Positions 43,284-51,608 of a stretch of DNA of 64,000 nt are shown here, in pieces. Within the stretch, counting starts at the first letter, position 1; every line of letters begins with the position of its first letter. Origin of the DNA: Planococcus donghaensis MPA1U2 (lineage in GTDB: Bacteria > Bacillota > Bacilli > Bacillales_A > Planococcaceae); the NCBI RefSeq assembly GCF_000189395.1, contig NZ_AEPB01000057.1:1-64000 (forward strand), read 5' to 3'. Below the pieces are notes generated by a model. It was given only the letters and a program-made list of their open reading frames with translations. It did no database searches and had not been told where the DNA came from. A program made the translations under genes and the position numbers.

Positions 43284-45554
43284 TCATCTCTTTGCATCTT
43301 TTCTCAGCCACTTCGCCGTCACCGTATCCGACTCGAGCATCGCTTCCGGGGTTCCCTCAAATAAGATTTCTCCTCCTCTTTTACCGCCACCTGGACCCAT
43401 TTCGATGACCCAGTCGCTTGCCGCGATAAAGTCCAGATTGTGCTCGATGAGGATCACCGAATTCCCTCTGTCAACGAGTCCTTGGAATACAGCTAATAGA
43501 TGGGCATTGTCTTTTGTGTGCAGCCCCAATGAGGGTTCATCGAGCAAGTAAATCTGCCCTTCTTTTTTCAGGTGACTGGCGAGTTTGAGGCGCTGCACTT
43601 CGCCGCCGCTCAACGAACTGGTCGTCTGGCCGAGTGTCAGGTAGCCCAAGCCGACATCTTTCAAGGTGTCCACTTTTTTGACGATTTTCGGCATCTTCAA
43701 ATAGTGATTGGTTTCGTCGATCGACAGTTCCAAAATCTCTACAATATTTTTCCCTAAGTGGCGATACGACAGTGCCTCATCGGAATAGCGCGTTCCTTTG
43801 CATGCTTCGCAAGTAACGGTCACGGGATCCGCGAATGCCACGTCCGGCGTGGTGACGCCTTTGCCTTCACAGACAGGACAAGCTCCTATTGAATTAAAGC
43901 TGAATAAGCCCACAGGCTGCCCTGTTTCTTTGGCAAGAATCGAACGGATGTCATCCATGATTCCCATATAGGTCGCGAGTGTCGAACGACTTGATGTTCC
44001 GATGCTACTTTGCCGCACCGCGATGGTTTCGGGATAATTTTCTATAAATGCGTCAAACATTAACGAACTCTTCCCGGAACCCGAAACGCCGCATACCGAC
44101 ACCAACACGTTTTTCGGGATTTCCACACTTACATTTTTCAAGTTATTCGCAGATGCATTGTTGATCGAAAAACTATTTTCTCTCTGTCGCGGGGTTTTAT
44201 TGATAGCGACTTTATGGTTTAAATCAGTGATCGCGGATGCTTGCTGCAGACCTTCCTGCGCGCCCTGATAAACTACTCGACCGCCGGTCACACCTGCACC
44301 CGGACCCATTTCGATAATTTCATCCGCTGTTTGGATGACGGCCAAATTGTGCTCGATGACGACGACAGTGTTGTAATTGTCTCTCAAACTTTTCAGCATG
44401 TGCGTCAACTTCTCGATTTCTTCTGGATGCAGCCCCGCACTCGGTTCGTCGAATATATACGTGATATTGTTCAGACTACTACCCAAGTGGCGCGCAATTT
44501 TCACGCGCTGCGCTTCCCCTCCGGACAACGTGCCCACTTTTCTCGCCAAACACAAATAGCCAAGTCCCAAATCCACCAACTGCTTGACACCCGGTAGCAC
44601 CTGCTGCGCAATCGATGTGCCAACCGGATCGTTTATTTTCTCCAGTTCACCCAGCAAATCCGTCATTTCCAGCCGGTCGTATTGCGCGATATTCAAGCCG
44701 TTGATTTTACTTTCCAGCACTTTTGGATTCAACCCAGAACCTTCGCAAGTCGGACACGGTGTACGCGCCGTCACCGCCAGCACATCGTCCTGTGACGTTA
44801 CTTTCAGTTTTGAGAGGTCGCGGTTAATGTACAGGCGGATAAACCGGGGAAGAATGCCGTCCCATTCGATATCCCGATTGCCTACTTTGTAATAATAAGT
44901 ACTGAATGCCCGCTCGCCTTCCCGCGGACCATAGACCAGAAGATTGTATTTTTCTTCCGTGTAATCCTTGATGGGAAGATCGGGATCAAACAATCCACCG
45001 TCCACCATCCATCTGCCTTGCCAGCCGGGCGGCGCGAGAGGTCTGAATCTCACCGCAGATTCGCGAAGCGACTTCGAATGATCGATGAGTTTGTGGACAT
45101 CCGGCGCAATAATTTCGCCAAGTCCACTGCACTCCGGACATTTACCGAAAGAACTGTCGCTTGAAAACTCGGCGGCTGAGCCGATCGGCGGGCTGCCAAT
45201 CCGCGAAAATAGCAAGCGGATCAACGGATCGATATCCATATACGTGCCAACCGTCGAACGTGAATTTCCTCTTACCGGTTTCTGTTCAACAACGACCACG
45301 GGACTTAAATGCTGCATCAAGTCGGCATGCGGCCGTTCATACCTCGGCATCTGGTGCCGGATATACAGCGGGTAATTCAGCGTCATTTGCCTTCTGCTTT
45401 CTGTTGCTAACGTATCAAAGACAACCGAGCTTTTGCCTGAACCCGACAGACCGGTAAACACATTTATCTTTTCTTTCGGGATATTCAAATCGACATTTTT
45501 CAAATTATTTTCCTGCAACCCTCTCAGGATGATTTCATCTCTTTTTTCTGCCAT
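43284..45554 (-). CDS. UvrA-like ABC ATPase (short paralogue)
   Basis: A 756-aa protein of the UvrA family, about 190 residues shorter than true UvrA (about 940-950). Both ATPase modules are present: Walker A GLSGSGKSS (34-42) and GVSGSGKSS (about 492-500), signatures LSGGEAQRVKIA and LSGGEVQRLKLA, and zinc-type CPECSGLG, CPTCEGSG and CPVCEGKG motifs. The short length suggests the UvrB-binding region is missing, as in class II UvrA2 proteins linked to drug or DNA-damage tolerance. The ATG has AAAAGGAG 9 bp upstream. Its first 20 codons and upstream DNA are duplicated at 48742-48965. Confidence 0.92.
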   Translation of the reverse strand: MAEKRDEIILRGLQENNLKNVDLNIPKEKINVFTGLSGSGKSSVVFDTLATESRRQMTLNYPLYIRHQMPRYERPHADLMQHLSPVVVVEQKPVRGNSRSTVGTYMDIDPLIRLLFSRIGSPPIGSAAEFSSDSSFGKCPECSGLGEIIAPDVHKLIDHSKSLRESAVRFRPLAPPGWQGRWMVDGGLFDPDLPIKDYTEEKYNLLVYGPREGERAFSTYYYKVGNRDIEWDGILPRFIRLYINRDLSKLKVTSQDDVLAVTARTPCPTCEGSGLNPKVLESKINGLNIAQYDRLEMTDLLGELEKINDPVGTSIAQQVLPGVKQLVDLGLGYLCLARKVGTLSGGEAQRVKIARHLGSSLNNITYIFDEPSAGLHPEEIEKLTHMLKSLRDNYNTVVVIEHNLAVIQTADEIIEMGPGAGVTGGRVVYQGAQEGLQQASAITDLNHKVAINKTPRQRENSFSINNASANNLKNVSVEIPKNVLVSVCGVSGSGKSSLMFDAFIENYPETIAVRQSSIGTSSRSTLATYMGIMDDIRSILAKETGQPVGLFSFNSIGACPVCEGKGVTTPDVAFADPVTVTCEACKGTRYSDEALSYRHLGKNIVEILELSIDETNHYLKMPKIVKKVDTLKDVGLGYLTLGQTTSSLSGGEVQRLKLASHLKKEGQIYLLDEPSLGLHTKDNAHLLAVFQGLVDRGNSVILIEHNLDFIAASDWVIEMGPGGGKRGGEILFEGTPEAMLESDTVTAKWLRKDAKR

Positions 45555-45710
45555 AGCGAACTGCTCCTTTTCTGATCAAGTCAGGTGATTAACCTATTGA
45601 TATAAGAGTTCCCTGTTTTGGTCCCGTTTACACAAGCGTTTATTGGATGAGGAAATGAATAAACCGGAAAAGCCACACCCGCAGTATTGCTGCTGCGGGT
45701 GTGGCAATGT
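45487..45710. repeat. Source copy of a 224-bp segmental duplication
   Basis: Contains the first codons of the UvrA-like gene, its upstream region and the left part of repeat copy d. It matches 48742-48965 with few differences, in the same orientation. Confidence 0.85.
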
Positions 45711-45774
45711 ATGGAGTATGGATTGTCAGGGTCGTTTAGAATTTTTTAACACAGGAAAGCGATTTTTCTTCCAC
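45608..45774. repeat. GCGTCCC-type palindromic repeat, copy d
   Basis: Core hairpin GCCACACCCGCAG / CTGCGGGTGTGGC (45672-45705) is perfect. The right arm runs AATGTATGGAGTATGGATTG to CACAGGAAAGCGATTTTT. The left end GTCCCGTTTACACAAGCG is diverged from the consensus. Lies upstream of the UvrA-like gene. Confidence 0.8.
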
Positions 45775-45800
45775 TATCCAGGTTAAATTGTCCCCGGACC

Positions 45801-45963
45801 TTCCCTGTGTACCGCACAATTCCTACACAATTCATAGAGATGAATAAAATTAATAAAACACACTCGCAATGTTGAAGCAGCGGGTGTGGCACTGTATAGC
45901 AAATGAATTGTCGTGTATTGTCAGAATCTTTTAGAATTGTTTCTTACACAGGGGCGCGATTTC
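45801..45963. repeat. GCGTCCC-type palindromic repeat, copy e (near full length)
   Basis: Left end TTCCCTGTGTACCGCACAAT and right end ATTGTTTCTTACACAGGGGC are inverted repeats of each other. Inside are ACACAATTCATAGAGATGAA, the hairpin arms around CACTCGC/GCGGGTGTG, and AATTGTCGTGTATTGTCAGA. It overlaps the last codons of the 45931-46146 gene. Confidence 0.85.
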
Positions 45964-46146
45964 TACAATGTTTTTGTCTTCATCCCATCTTTTCAATAAT
46001 ACTTTACTAAGTCTGACACCTTTCTCATTAGCAAAAGCTGAACCGTTAAGTAAGTTTTCACCACTAGCTTTTAACTTGTAATCCTGTCCATCAACACCTA
46101 AATTTTCACAAATTTTTTCTTCATTTAATATTCTGCTGATCCTCAC
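45931..46146 (-). CDS. Small hypothetical protein, 71 aa, tail encoded by the repeat
   Basis: No family is recognised. It starts at a GTG with GAGGTAA about 9 bp upstream and is charged (LNEEKICENLGVDGQDYKLK). Its last eight residues APLCKKQF and the stop codon come from the terminal inverted repeat of copy e, so the original C-terminus may have been replaced when the element arrived. May be a gene fragment. Confidence 0.5.
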   Translation of the reverse strand: MRISRILNEEKICENLGVDGQDYKLKASGENLLNGSAFANEKGVRLSKVLLKRWDEDKNIVEIAPLCKKQF

Positions 46147-46228
46147 GACAAATTACCTCATAAAAAAATATTACTCCATTATATACATGCAAATAAAGGA
46201 GTGCCTATAGACACCCCCTTTTCAGTTT

Positions 46229-46468
46229 TTATTCTATGAAATGGTTAATAGCTACATTTACTTTTGTACGAATCAGACTTATGCAGCTTGCTGATACTGG
46301 GTTTTTTCTAGGATTAAGACAATCTCCTCTTAAAAACCCCTCACTGTCTCTTTTAATCACTTCATAGAAATCCCTTTGTTGTTCTGCATCATATCCTTCA
46401 ATAGTAATGAAGTATCCATTCTCACCATCTGGTGAAATTTCCTTTATTGATATAAGATGTCTTGACAT
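46229..46468 (-). CDS. Small hypothetical protein, 79 aa
   Basis: Start: the ATG at 46468 follows AAAGGAAG by 6 bp; the longer frame from 46567 has no site and an unlikely sequence. The protein has the pattern ISIKEISPDGENGYFITIEG, then DFYEVIKRDSEGFL, resembling the small DUF-type beta hairpin proteins found beside phage or transposon genes. Function is unknown. A weak hairpin just after the stop (46200-46222) may terminate it. Confidence 0.6.
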   Translation of the reverse strand: MSRHLISIKEISPDGENGYFITIEGYDAEQQRDFYEVIKRDSEGFLRGDCLNPRKNPVSASCISLIRTKVNVAINHFIE

Positions 46469-46653
46469 AAACAACTTCCTTTCTAGTATGTTAATTTCAT
46501 CTAAACCTTTTGATTTTAAATTTGTCAACAAAAATTTAAAACTTATAAATCTTCTTACAACCACCATGTATTACCAGCAGATATTGCTAGATATAGTATT
46601 CATTACACTTCACGTACACATTAATCGGGAAATACTTATAGAACAAACATCTA

Positions 46654-47512
46654 TTATATATTTAGAAAGTCTTTATTTACACTTCCTAACTCTTCCTTCA
46701 GGGATTTCCTCATGGCCTTCAACATTTCTTTCATTCTTTTGTTGTAGTGTTTAAATTGAGTATCATCTGATTTAGATTGAAAGAAAGAAATTAAAACAGG
46801 AATTAACCCATACTGAAACTTGATAGATTCTTTAACCAACTTATAACATTCTTTTTCTGTTCTCTTGTTGAGAAAGTCCTCACCTTCAATGGTTACAATA
46901 ATGTTCGAAAATCTTAGTGAATACAAAAAGTGTAAAGAAGCGAACAAGTATCGGATAATTTACCTTTTCAACTGTAAAACGAAAATGTTCGTCTAAATAA
47001 TAATTTGCTATGCCAAAATTGCTATGAGCAAAAGGAGATAGGAAACCATAAAACGTATAATAATACTGTTTATCTTTACCTGTTTTAAATCCACTTGGAT
47101 TTATTAGCTCCCCCACTTTTTCCCCTTCTCGATTAAATATCTCTCCTTCCTCTCGAACATTATATTCAGCAAAGAACAAATTTAAAGGAAAGGTTATCAA
47201 CTGGTCAATAAATTCTTCATTTTCGTTAAGGTATCTGCTGCTCAGATAATTTTCAAACATAGATCTTATTAATATTAGTGCATCTTCATTATGTCCCATC
47301 TTCAATAATTCTCTAATACTAATTAAGGTTTTAGTGCTCTTTGTAAAATTAAAGTACTCATGATCATAGGTAAACTTTGAGTTTGTTTCTCCTGTCATCA
47401 ACATCTCATTGTATCCGTAAAGGTGTGCTGCATAATCCACGAAATCACGTGATCTAAAAATAAATTTGTTAATTAATTTATCAAGCTTTTTCATGTAGAG
47501 ATCCTTACTCAT
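46654..47512 (-). pseudogene. DUF5677-like protein split by a one-base frameshift
   Basis: The 5' part (47512 to 46886) reads KIFEHYCNH and stops at TGA. The next frame (to 46654) continues with IVTIEGEDFLNKRTEKECYK and a helical tail ending SVNKDFLNI. Removing one T near 46897 would join them to KIFEHIVTIEGEDF and give about 285 aa. ALILIRSMFENYLSSRYLNE (near residue 80) resembles the DUF5677 helical signature. The ATG at 47512 follows AAGGAG. Either a real frameshift or a base error. It forms a pair with the 154-aa gene 13 bp upstream; DUF5677 proteins are frequent in defence and mobile regions. Confidence 0.75.
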
Positions 47513-47525
47513 CAATGCTCACTCC

Positions 47526-47990
47526 TTAGCTACTGCGGATGATTTTAACACCTAACTTCTTACGTTCCCGGCATTGCTTTTTAAATTCTTTAGTCGCTTC
47601 TTTATTCCCCATAATAGTTAGAGTTGTAGCAAACTCATCTTTATTGATAGAACGATATAAAGCATTGATCTTTCGCTTAATATAATTTGCAAAGTAAAAG
47701 GTAAGAATGGCTCTATCACACTCAAATTCTCTATTCTTTATAAACCAGTCAACTAGCCTTTCAACATGAATTTCATCCGACATAAGAAACGCACCATCTA
47801 AATATTGAGCTGAGCCAATGACTGTATCGACTGTATTGGTTGCTGACATAACACAACTGGCACCTAGATGGTCATAGTGCTCTTGCCCTTTATATTGGAC
47901 AGCATAATATTTAATTAGTTTAGTTGCTTCATCTATATCAGCTTTAATATTTTGTATATCACCTGGTGTAAGTTTGATAGTTTCATTCAT
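47526..47990 (-). CDS. Hypothetical protein, 154 aa
   Basis: No family is recognised. Predicted mainly helical and soluble (LTPGDIQNIKADIDEATKLI; EIHVERLVDWFIKNREFECD; basic end KKQCRERKKLGVKIIRSS). The ATG has AAGGGGA 7 bp upstream. It is followed after 13 bp by the frameshifted DUF5677-like gene, with which it is probably co-transcribed. Confidence 0.7.
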   Translation of the reverse strand: MNETIKLTPGDIQNIKADIDEATKLIKYYAVQYKGQEHYDHLGASCVMSATNTVDTVIGSAQYLDGAFLMSDEIHVERLVDWFIKNREFECDRAILTFYFANYIKRKINALYRSINKDEFATTLTIMGNKEATKEFKKQCRERKKLGVKIIRSS

Positions 47991-48081
47991 TATTATTCCC
48001 CTTTATAAAAACTGGTCTTTTTGATAATTTTACCATATCAATAGAAAGACTTGTCTCAATTTAAAACATTTGCACCACAAC

Positions 48082-48126
48082 AAAAAAAGCCCACCAAGCG
48101 GCTAATGCATTTGCCTACTTAGTGGG
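48082..48126 (-). terminator. Terminator after the 48185 gene
   Basis: CCCACCAAG / CTTAGTGGG arms (one mismatch) with an inner loop; on the minus strand the hairpin is followed by seven T. Confidence 0.7.
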
Positions 48127-48184
48127 TATCGCTACTTTGTAATGAAGTTAACAATTATTTTTTCAATGATTTTCTTAAAAAATC

Positions 48185-48655
48185 CTATTTATAATTCTTG
48201 ATTTGATCTATATTTTGATAGACAGATTTATTTATCATAGCATCCTTTATCTCATCAATAACTGTTTCAATATCATTAATGCACTGCTCTATGTCATCAA
48301 AAGATTGGACTAGTTCATGCCCTATATCTTCTATATCTCGGAATTTATCATATTTATAATTCCTTACATATTCTGAAGCATCTTCTAAGGCAGAATCAAC
48401 ATCTTCTCCTATATCAATTTGTTCAAACTTATTCCACATAATAGATTCTTCCCTGTTATTTATAAAATTAGCAAGTTCATCTAACTCAGAAGCAAAGTCT
48501 TCAACCAAATCCCTTAATTGTTCTACTTTCTTTTCCGCTTTTCCTTCAAACACTCCCCTGTGATCCGTACAATTCCCACACAATTCATACGAATGAATAA
48601 AGGAGAAAAACCACACCCGCAATGTTGATACTACAGGTATAGCAATGTATAGCAT
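48185..48655 (-). CDS. Hypothetical protein with its 5' end inside a repeat element (probably truncated)
   Basis: The open frame of 156 codons starts within repeat copy f: residues about 1-34 (MLYIAIPVVSTLRV to CGNCTDHR) are translations of the repeat and have no ribosome binding site. The genuine part begins near residue 35 (GVFEGKAEKKVEQLRDLVED) and is a helical acidic protein with coiled-coil character (ELANFINNREES; DDIEQCINDIETVIDEIKDA). The repeat seems to have replaced the original start, so the gene is probably dead or re-started. Family not recognised. Confidence 0.45.
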   Translation of the reverse strand: MLYIAIPVVSTLRVWFFSFIHSYELCGNCTDHRGVFEGKAEKKVEQLRDLVEDFASELDELANFINNREESIMWNKFEQIDIGEDVDSALEDASEYVRNYKYDKFRDIEDIGHELVQSFDDIEQCINDIETVIDEIKDAMINKSVYQNIDQIKNYK

Positions 48656-48715
48656 ATAAGTTGTCGTGTATTGTCAGAATATTTTAGAATTGTTTCATAC
48701 ACAGGGGCGTGACTT
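48554..48715. repeat. GCGTCCC-type palindromic repeat, copy f
   Basis: Ends CCCCTGTGATCCGTACAATT and AATTGTTTCATACACAGGGG are inverted repeats. The core is ACCACACCCGC - ACAGGTATAGC, partly decayed. It overlaps the 5' end of the 48185-48655 frame. Confidence 0.85.
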
Positions 48716-48732
48716 CACAATGTAGGTGCAGT

Positions 48733-48810
48733 TCATAAGACAAAATTGACATTCTTCAAATTATTTTCCTGCAACCCTCTCAAGATGATTTCATCTCTTT
48801 TTTCTGCCAT
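48733..48810 (-). pseudogene. Duplicated 5' fragment of the UvrA-like gene
   Basis: The minus strand reads MAEKRDEIILRGLQENNLKN, then VNFVL and a TGA. The first 21 residues are identical to the start of the protein encoded at 43284-45554. Its ribosome binding site and upstream DNA are also copied. After about codon 21 the homology ends. Confidence 0.9.
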
Positions 48811-48965
48811 AGCGAACTGCTCCTTTTCTGATCAAGTCAGGTGATAAACCCAATTGATATAAGAGTTCCCTGTTTGGGTCCTGTTTACACAAACGTTTAT
48901 TGGATGGGGAAATAAATAAATAGGAAAAGCCACACCCGCGATGCTGCAGGTGTGGCGATGCATAG
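48742..48965. repeat. Second copy of the 224-bp segmental duplication
   Basis: Near-identical to 45487-45710, covering the UvrA-like gene start, upstream DNA and the left part of a palindromic repeat (copy g here, copy d there). Confidence 0.85.
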
Positions 48966-49024
48966 AAAATAAATTATTGAGTCTTGTCAAAATCTTTTAT
49001 AATTTTTGCCCAGTGGCGTGATTT
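48865..49024. repeat. GCGTCCC-type palindromic repeat, copy g
   Basis: Core hairpin GCCACACCCGCG-ATG-CTGCAGGTGTGGC is shorter-looped than others; the right end reads CTTTTATAATTTTTGCCCAG then TGGCGTGATTT. It touches the stop codon of the CGNR gene (49023). Confidence 0.8.
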
Positions 49025-49583
49025 ATACATTTCCTTTTTTCGCGTAATGCTTCCGCGCTTTTTCACGATTCCCGCAAACTTCCATTGAACACCATTTTCT
49101 TCTGCCGCTCGTATCGATAAAAAAAGCATAGCAAACTGGGCTCTCGCATTTTTTAATCTTGTTAAAAACTCCTTGTTGAAAGGCTTGGATCATTTCAAAA
49201 GAAAGCAATGCCAGAAACCCCTCTGTGCCTCCTTTGCTCGGCACTGGTGTAAATGTTTTATCGATAAAAAGAGGAGCATCTTCGGTGTAAGTGGCTAAAG
49301 AAGTGAAAGGAATTTCATTCCCTTCCAGCACAGACAAATACCCCCACCATTGACCACGAAATTCTTTTACCCGCTCCACATCAATTGGGGACTTGTAGAG
49401 CTTTTCTACTTGCTGCTGATTCAGTATGCCTTGTTGCGTCATTAACGAAAGCCAATCATCCAGGCCATTCTCTTCATCAAGAAAGTCCGTCACAGAAACT
49501 TTTTTGATGTTAATCGTATTTAAAAAATTGATAAACAAATACTGACTGACAAAGGAATATGCTGTTTCCGAATTATTCTCCAT
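49023..49583 (-). CDS. CGNR zinc-finger protein (ABATE-type stress regulator)
   Basis: A 186-aa protein whose last 45 residues carry the CGNR zinc knuckle: CESPVCYAFFIDTS, GRRKWCSMEVCGNREKARKH and YAKK. The N-terminal helical part fits the ABATE domain, thought to bind a small molecule. Such proteins are probable transcription regulators. The ATG has AAGGAGGG upstream. It diverges from the peroxiredoxin gene across 140 bp, so it may regulate it. The stop codon overlaps the border of repeat copy g. Confidence 0.9.
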   Translation of the reverse strand: MENNSETAYSFVSQYLFINFLNTINIKKVSVTDFLDEENGLDDWLSLMTQQGILNQQQVEKLYKSPIDVERVKEFRGQWWGYLSVLEGNEIPFTSLATYTEDAPLFIDKTFTPVPSKGGTEGFLALLSFEMIQAFQQGVFNKIKKCESPVCYAFFIDTSGRRKWCSMEVCGNREKARKHYAKKGNV

Positions 49584-49723
49584 ATGAACCCTCCTTCAAA
49601 CAGAATGATTGACTTACATTCTAACATACCCTAAAGTTCGAAACTAACCGCATAAAACATTTCAAATAGTTAGACATAAAAGCGGTCAATACAATCAATA
49701 GATGAAAAGGGAGTTTTTATTTT

Positions 49724-50374
49724 ATGACAACAAATATGAAGAACGATTTTGAGCAATACGTAGAGAACTTTAAAGCAACAGCGCCTGCAGAAGTCCAAGA
49801 GAAAATGCAAAATGCTTTGGAAGAATTGGAAGCATCGAGCGCAGAAAAAGGATTGAAAAAAGGTGAGAAAGCGCCAAACTTCAACTTACCGAATGCAACT
49901 GGCGAAACAATCGAGCTTTATGAACAGTTAAAACAAGGGCCCGTCGTCCTAACGTTCTATCGCGGAAACTGGTGCCCATTCTGTAATATGGAACTGCGCG
50001 CGTACCAACAAATCATTGGTGACATTCACGGGCAAGGCGCTGAACTGATTGCCATCAGCCCACAAACTCCTGATCAATCCATGTCCATTCAAGAAAAACA
50101 CGACTTGGAATACATCGTCTTAAGCGATGAAAGCAACGAAGTGGCCAACCAATTCAACCTAGTCTATCAATTGCCGGAATACCTGATTGAAACGTATAAA
50201 GAAATCGGACTCCGCGTCGACCAGCATAACGGTGACGATACGTGGACGCTTCCTGTATCAGCAACCTACATCATCCAAACAGACGGAACGATTGAATTTG
50301 AATACACCAAATCAGATTACAAAGATCGCTACGAACCTTCTGATGTACTGGAAGAATTAAAAAAACTTAAGTAA
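49724..50374 (+). CDS. Peroxiredoxin-like AhpC/TSA-family protein
   Basis: A 216-aa thioredoxin-fold protein. Residues 45-62 (KGEKAPNFNLPNATGETI) begin the AhpC/TSA domain and the active site is GNWCPFCNMEL with C84 and C87, a CXXC arrangement as in the peroxiredoxin-like PRX/BCP-related family. It probably reduces organic peroxides. It is transcribed alone with a strong terminator, divergent from the CGNR regulator gene. Confidence 0.9.
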   Translation: MTTNMKNDFEQYVENFKATAPAEVQEKMQNALEELEASSAEKGLKKGEKAPNFNLPNATGETIELYEQLKQGPVVLTFYRGNWCPFCNMELRAYQQIIGDIHGQGAELIAISPQTPDQSMSIQEKHDLEYIVLSDESNEVANQFNLVYQLPEYLIETYKEIGLRVDQHNGDDTWTLPVSATYIIQTDGTIEFEYTKSDYKDRYEPSDVLEELKKLK

Positions 50375-50383
50375 GTAAATTGG

Positions 50384-50433
50384 AAAAGTTATCTCGAAGT
50401 CATTTCCTTCTGACTTTCTGGGATAACTTTTTT
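50384..50433. terminator. Terminator of the peroxiredoxin gene
   Basis: AAAAGTTATC / GATAACTTTT outer stem with an inner GAAGTCA / TGACTTTC pairing and a T-run on the plus strand. Confidence 0.85.
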
Positions 50434-50479
50434 ATATTTACCTGAATTTTTCTATTTAAGTTATTTCAGCGGTTCCAGT

Positions 50480-50640
50480 TTCCTCTGTCGCAAACAATTC
50501 ACATACAATTTATATGAATGAATAAAATAGAAAAACCACACCCGCAGTATTGCTACTGCAGGTGTAGCAATGTATGGAATATAAATTGTTGTGTTTTGTC
50601 AAAATCATTTAGAATAGTTTAACTCCCAGGGACGCGTTTT
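50480..50640. repeat. GCGTCCC-type palindromic repeat, copy h
   Basis: Core hairpin ACCACACCCGCAG-TATTGCTA-CTGCAGGTGTAGC; the right end AGAATAGTTTAACTCCCAGG then GACGCGTTTT. The right end encodes the last residues (RVPGS) and stop of the DUF4126 gene. Confidence 0.85.
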
Positions 50641-51185
50641 TTACGCCGTTTCCGCTTAGGGTAATAAATGAAAAGCAGCAGTGGAATCAGCACAACAAAA
50701 ACAATAGCCAGCACCGGAATCAGGAAAATGGCAATCGGTACTGTCGTTGCAGTTACATCTTCCGCAACGGCGACAGCAGGACTGAGCAGCGCGGTTTCGC
50801 TTACCCCTTTAACAGCAGTCACCACAGTATGTGATGCCGTGGCAACTCCACCGCCGCCAATAATGGCGATGCTCCATTCAAGCAGCGGATTCATATCTCC
50901 GATGAATGACGCTGTCAGCAGGATACCCGCAAGTGCCGCGATCGGTGTGGCAATCAGTTTCATCATCGACCCGACAGCCGGAATGTAATTGACCGCTATT
51001 TCAAATACGATTGCCGCTCCGAAAGCAATCAGCGCAGGGGTGCTGCCGAGCCAGCTAAATCCTTCTGACACGGTAATCCAGTCTGCCCGTTCACAAACAC
51101 CGGTTATAAATAAAGGCGTAAAAATCCGGAACCCGACTGTAGCGCTTAAAGCCAGCCCGATGCATATTGCAAGAATCATCTCCAT
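50619..51185 (-). CDS. DUF4126 membrane protein
   Basis: A 188-aa protein with about four or five hydrophobic segments, starting MEMILAICIGLALSATVGFR. The Gly-rich IIGGGGVATASHTVVTAVKG stretch is the DUF4126 hallmark. Start: the ATG at 51185 follows GGAG; the longer frame (to 51242) begins without a site. Its tail ends in a basic YYPKRKRRKK and the final VPGS and stop are read from repeat copy h. Function unknown. Confidence 0.85.
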   Translation of the reverse strand: MEMILAICIGLALSATVGFRIFTPLFITGVCERADWITVSEGFSWLGSTPALIAFGAAIVFEIAVNYIPAVGSMMKLIATPIAALAGILLTASFIGDMNPLLEWSIAIIGGGGVATASHTVVTAVKGVSETALLSPAVAVAEDVTATTVPIAIFLIPVLAIVFVVLIPLLLFIYYPKRKRRKKRVPGS

Positions 51186-51259
51186 AAGAAGTTCCACTCC
51201 TATCCAAAGACTTTTCACCATTATATAGGAGCAGGTTATCAAGCGCTCGTATATATATT

Positions 51260-51422
51260 TCGTCCCAGGGTGCGGAATAATTTGTAAACAATTTATACAG
51301 ATGAATAATATAAAAAAGCTGCACCTTCAACATAGGAGCAGCGGGTGTAGCAATGTATATGATATAAATTGTAGCGTATTTTCCGAATCGTTTAGAATTG
51401 TTTCTTTCCCAGGATCGCGATT
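51260..51422. repeat. GCGTCCC-type palindromic repeat, copy i
   Basis: Left end CGTCCCAGGGTGCGGAATAA, core GCTGCACCTTC - GCAGCGGGTGTAGC, right end ATTGTTTCTTTCCCAGGATC. Joined to copy j in tandem (9 bp apart). Together they fill most of the 51186-51608 gap. Confidence 0.8.
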
Positions 51423-51431
51423 CTTTTCATT

Positions 51432-51570
51432 CAAACACAATTTATACGAATGAATAAAATCGAAAAAACACACCCGAAAAGTCGATGCATCGAGTGCGGT
51501 AATGTATGGATTATAAATTGTCGTGTATTGTCAGAATCGTTTAGAATAGTTTTTTACACAGGGACGCAAT
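51432..51570. repeat. GCGTCCC-type palindromic repeat, copy j
   Basis: Left end ACACAATTTATACGAATGAA is truncated; core CACACCCGA - TCGAGTGCGG; right end ATAGTTTTTTACACAGGGAC then GCAATTTATG. In the same orientation as copy i. It ends 38 bp before the stop codon of the nuclease-like gene. Confidence 0.8.
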
Positions 51571-51608
51571 TTATGATTTTCTGCAACTCGTGACTGTTGT
51601 TAAAAATA

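Noticed and set aside
34645..51570. CRISPR array made of the palindromic repeats
   Set aside because: The repeats are 110-165 bp, unevenly spaced by whole genes and lack unique 30-40 bp spacers; no cas genes are present.
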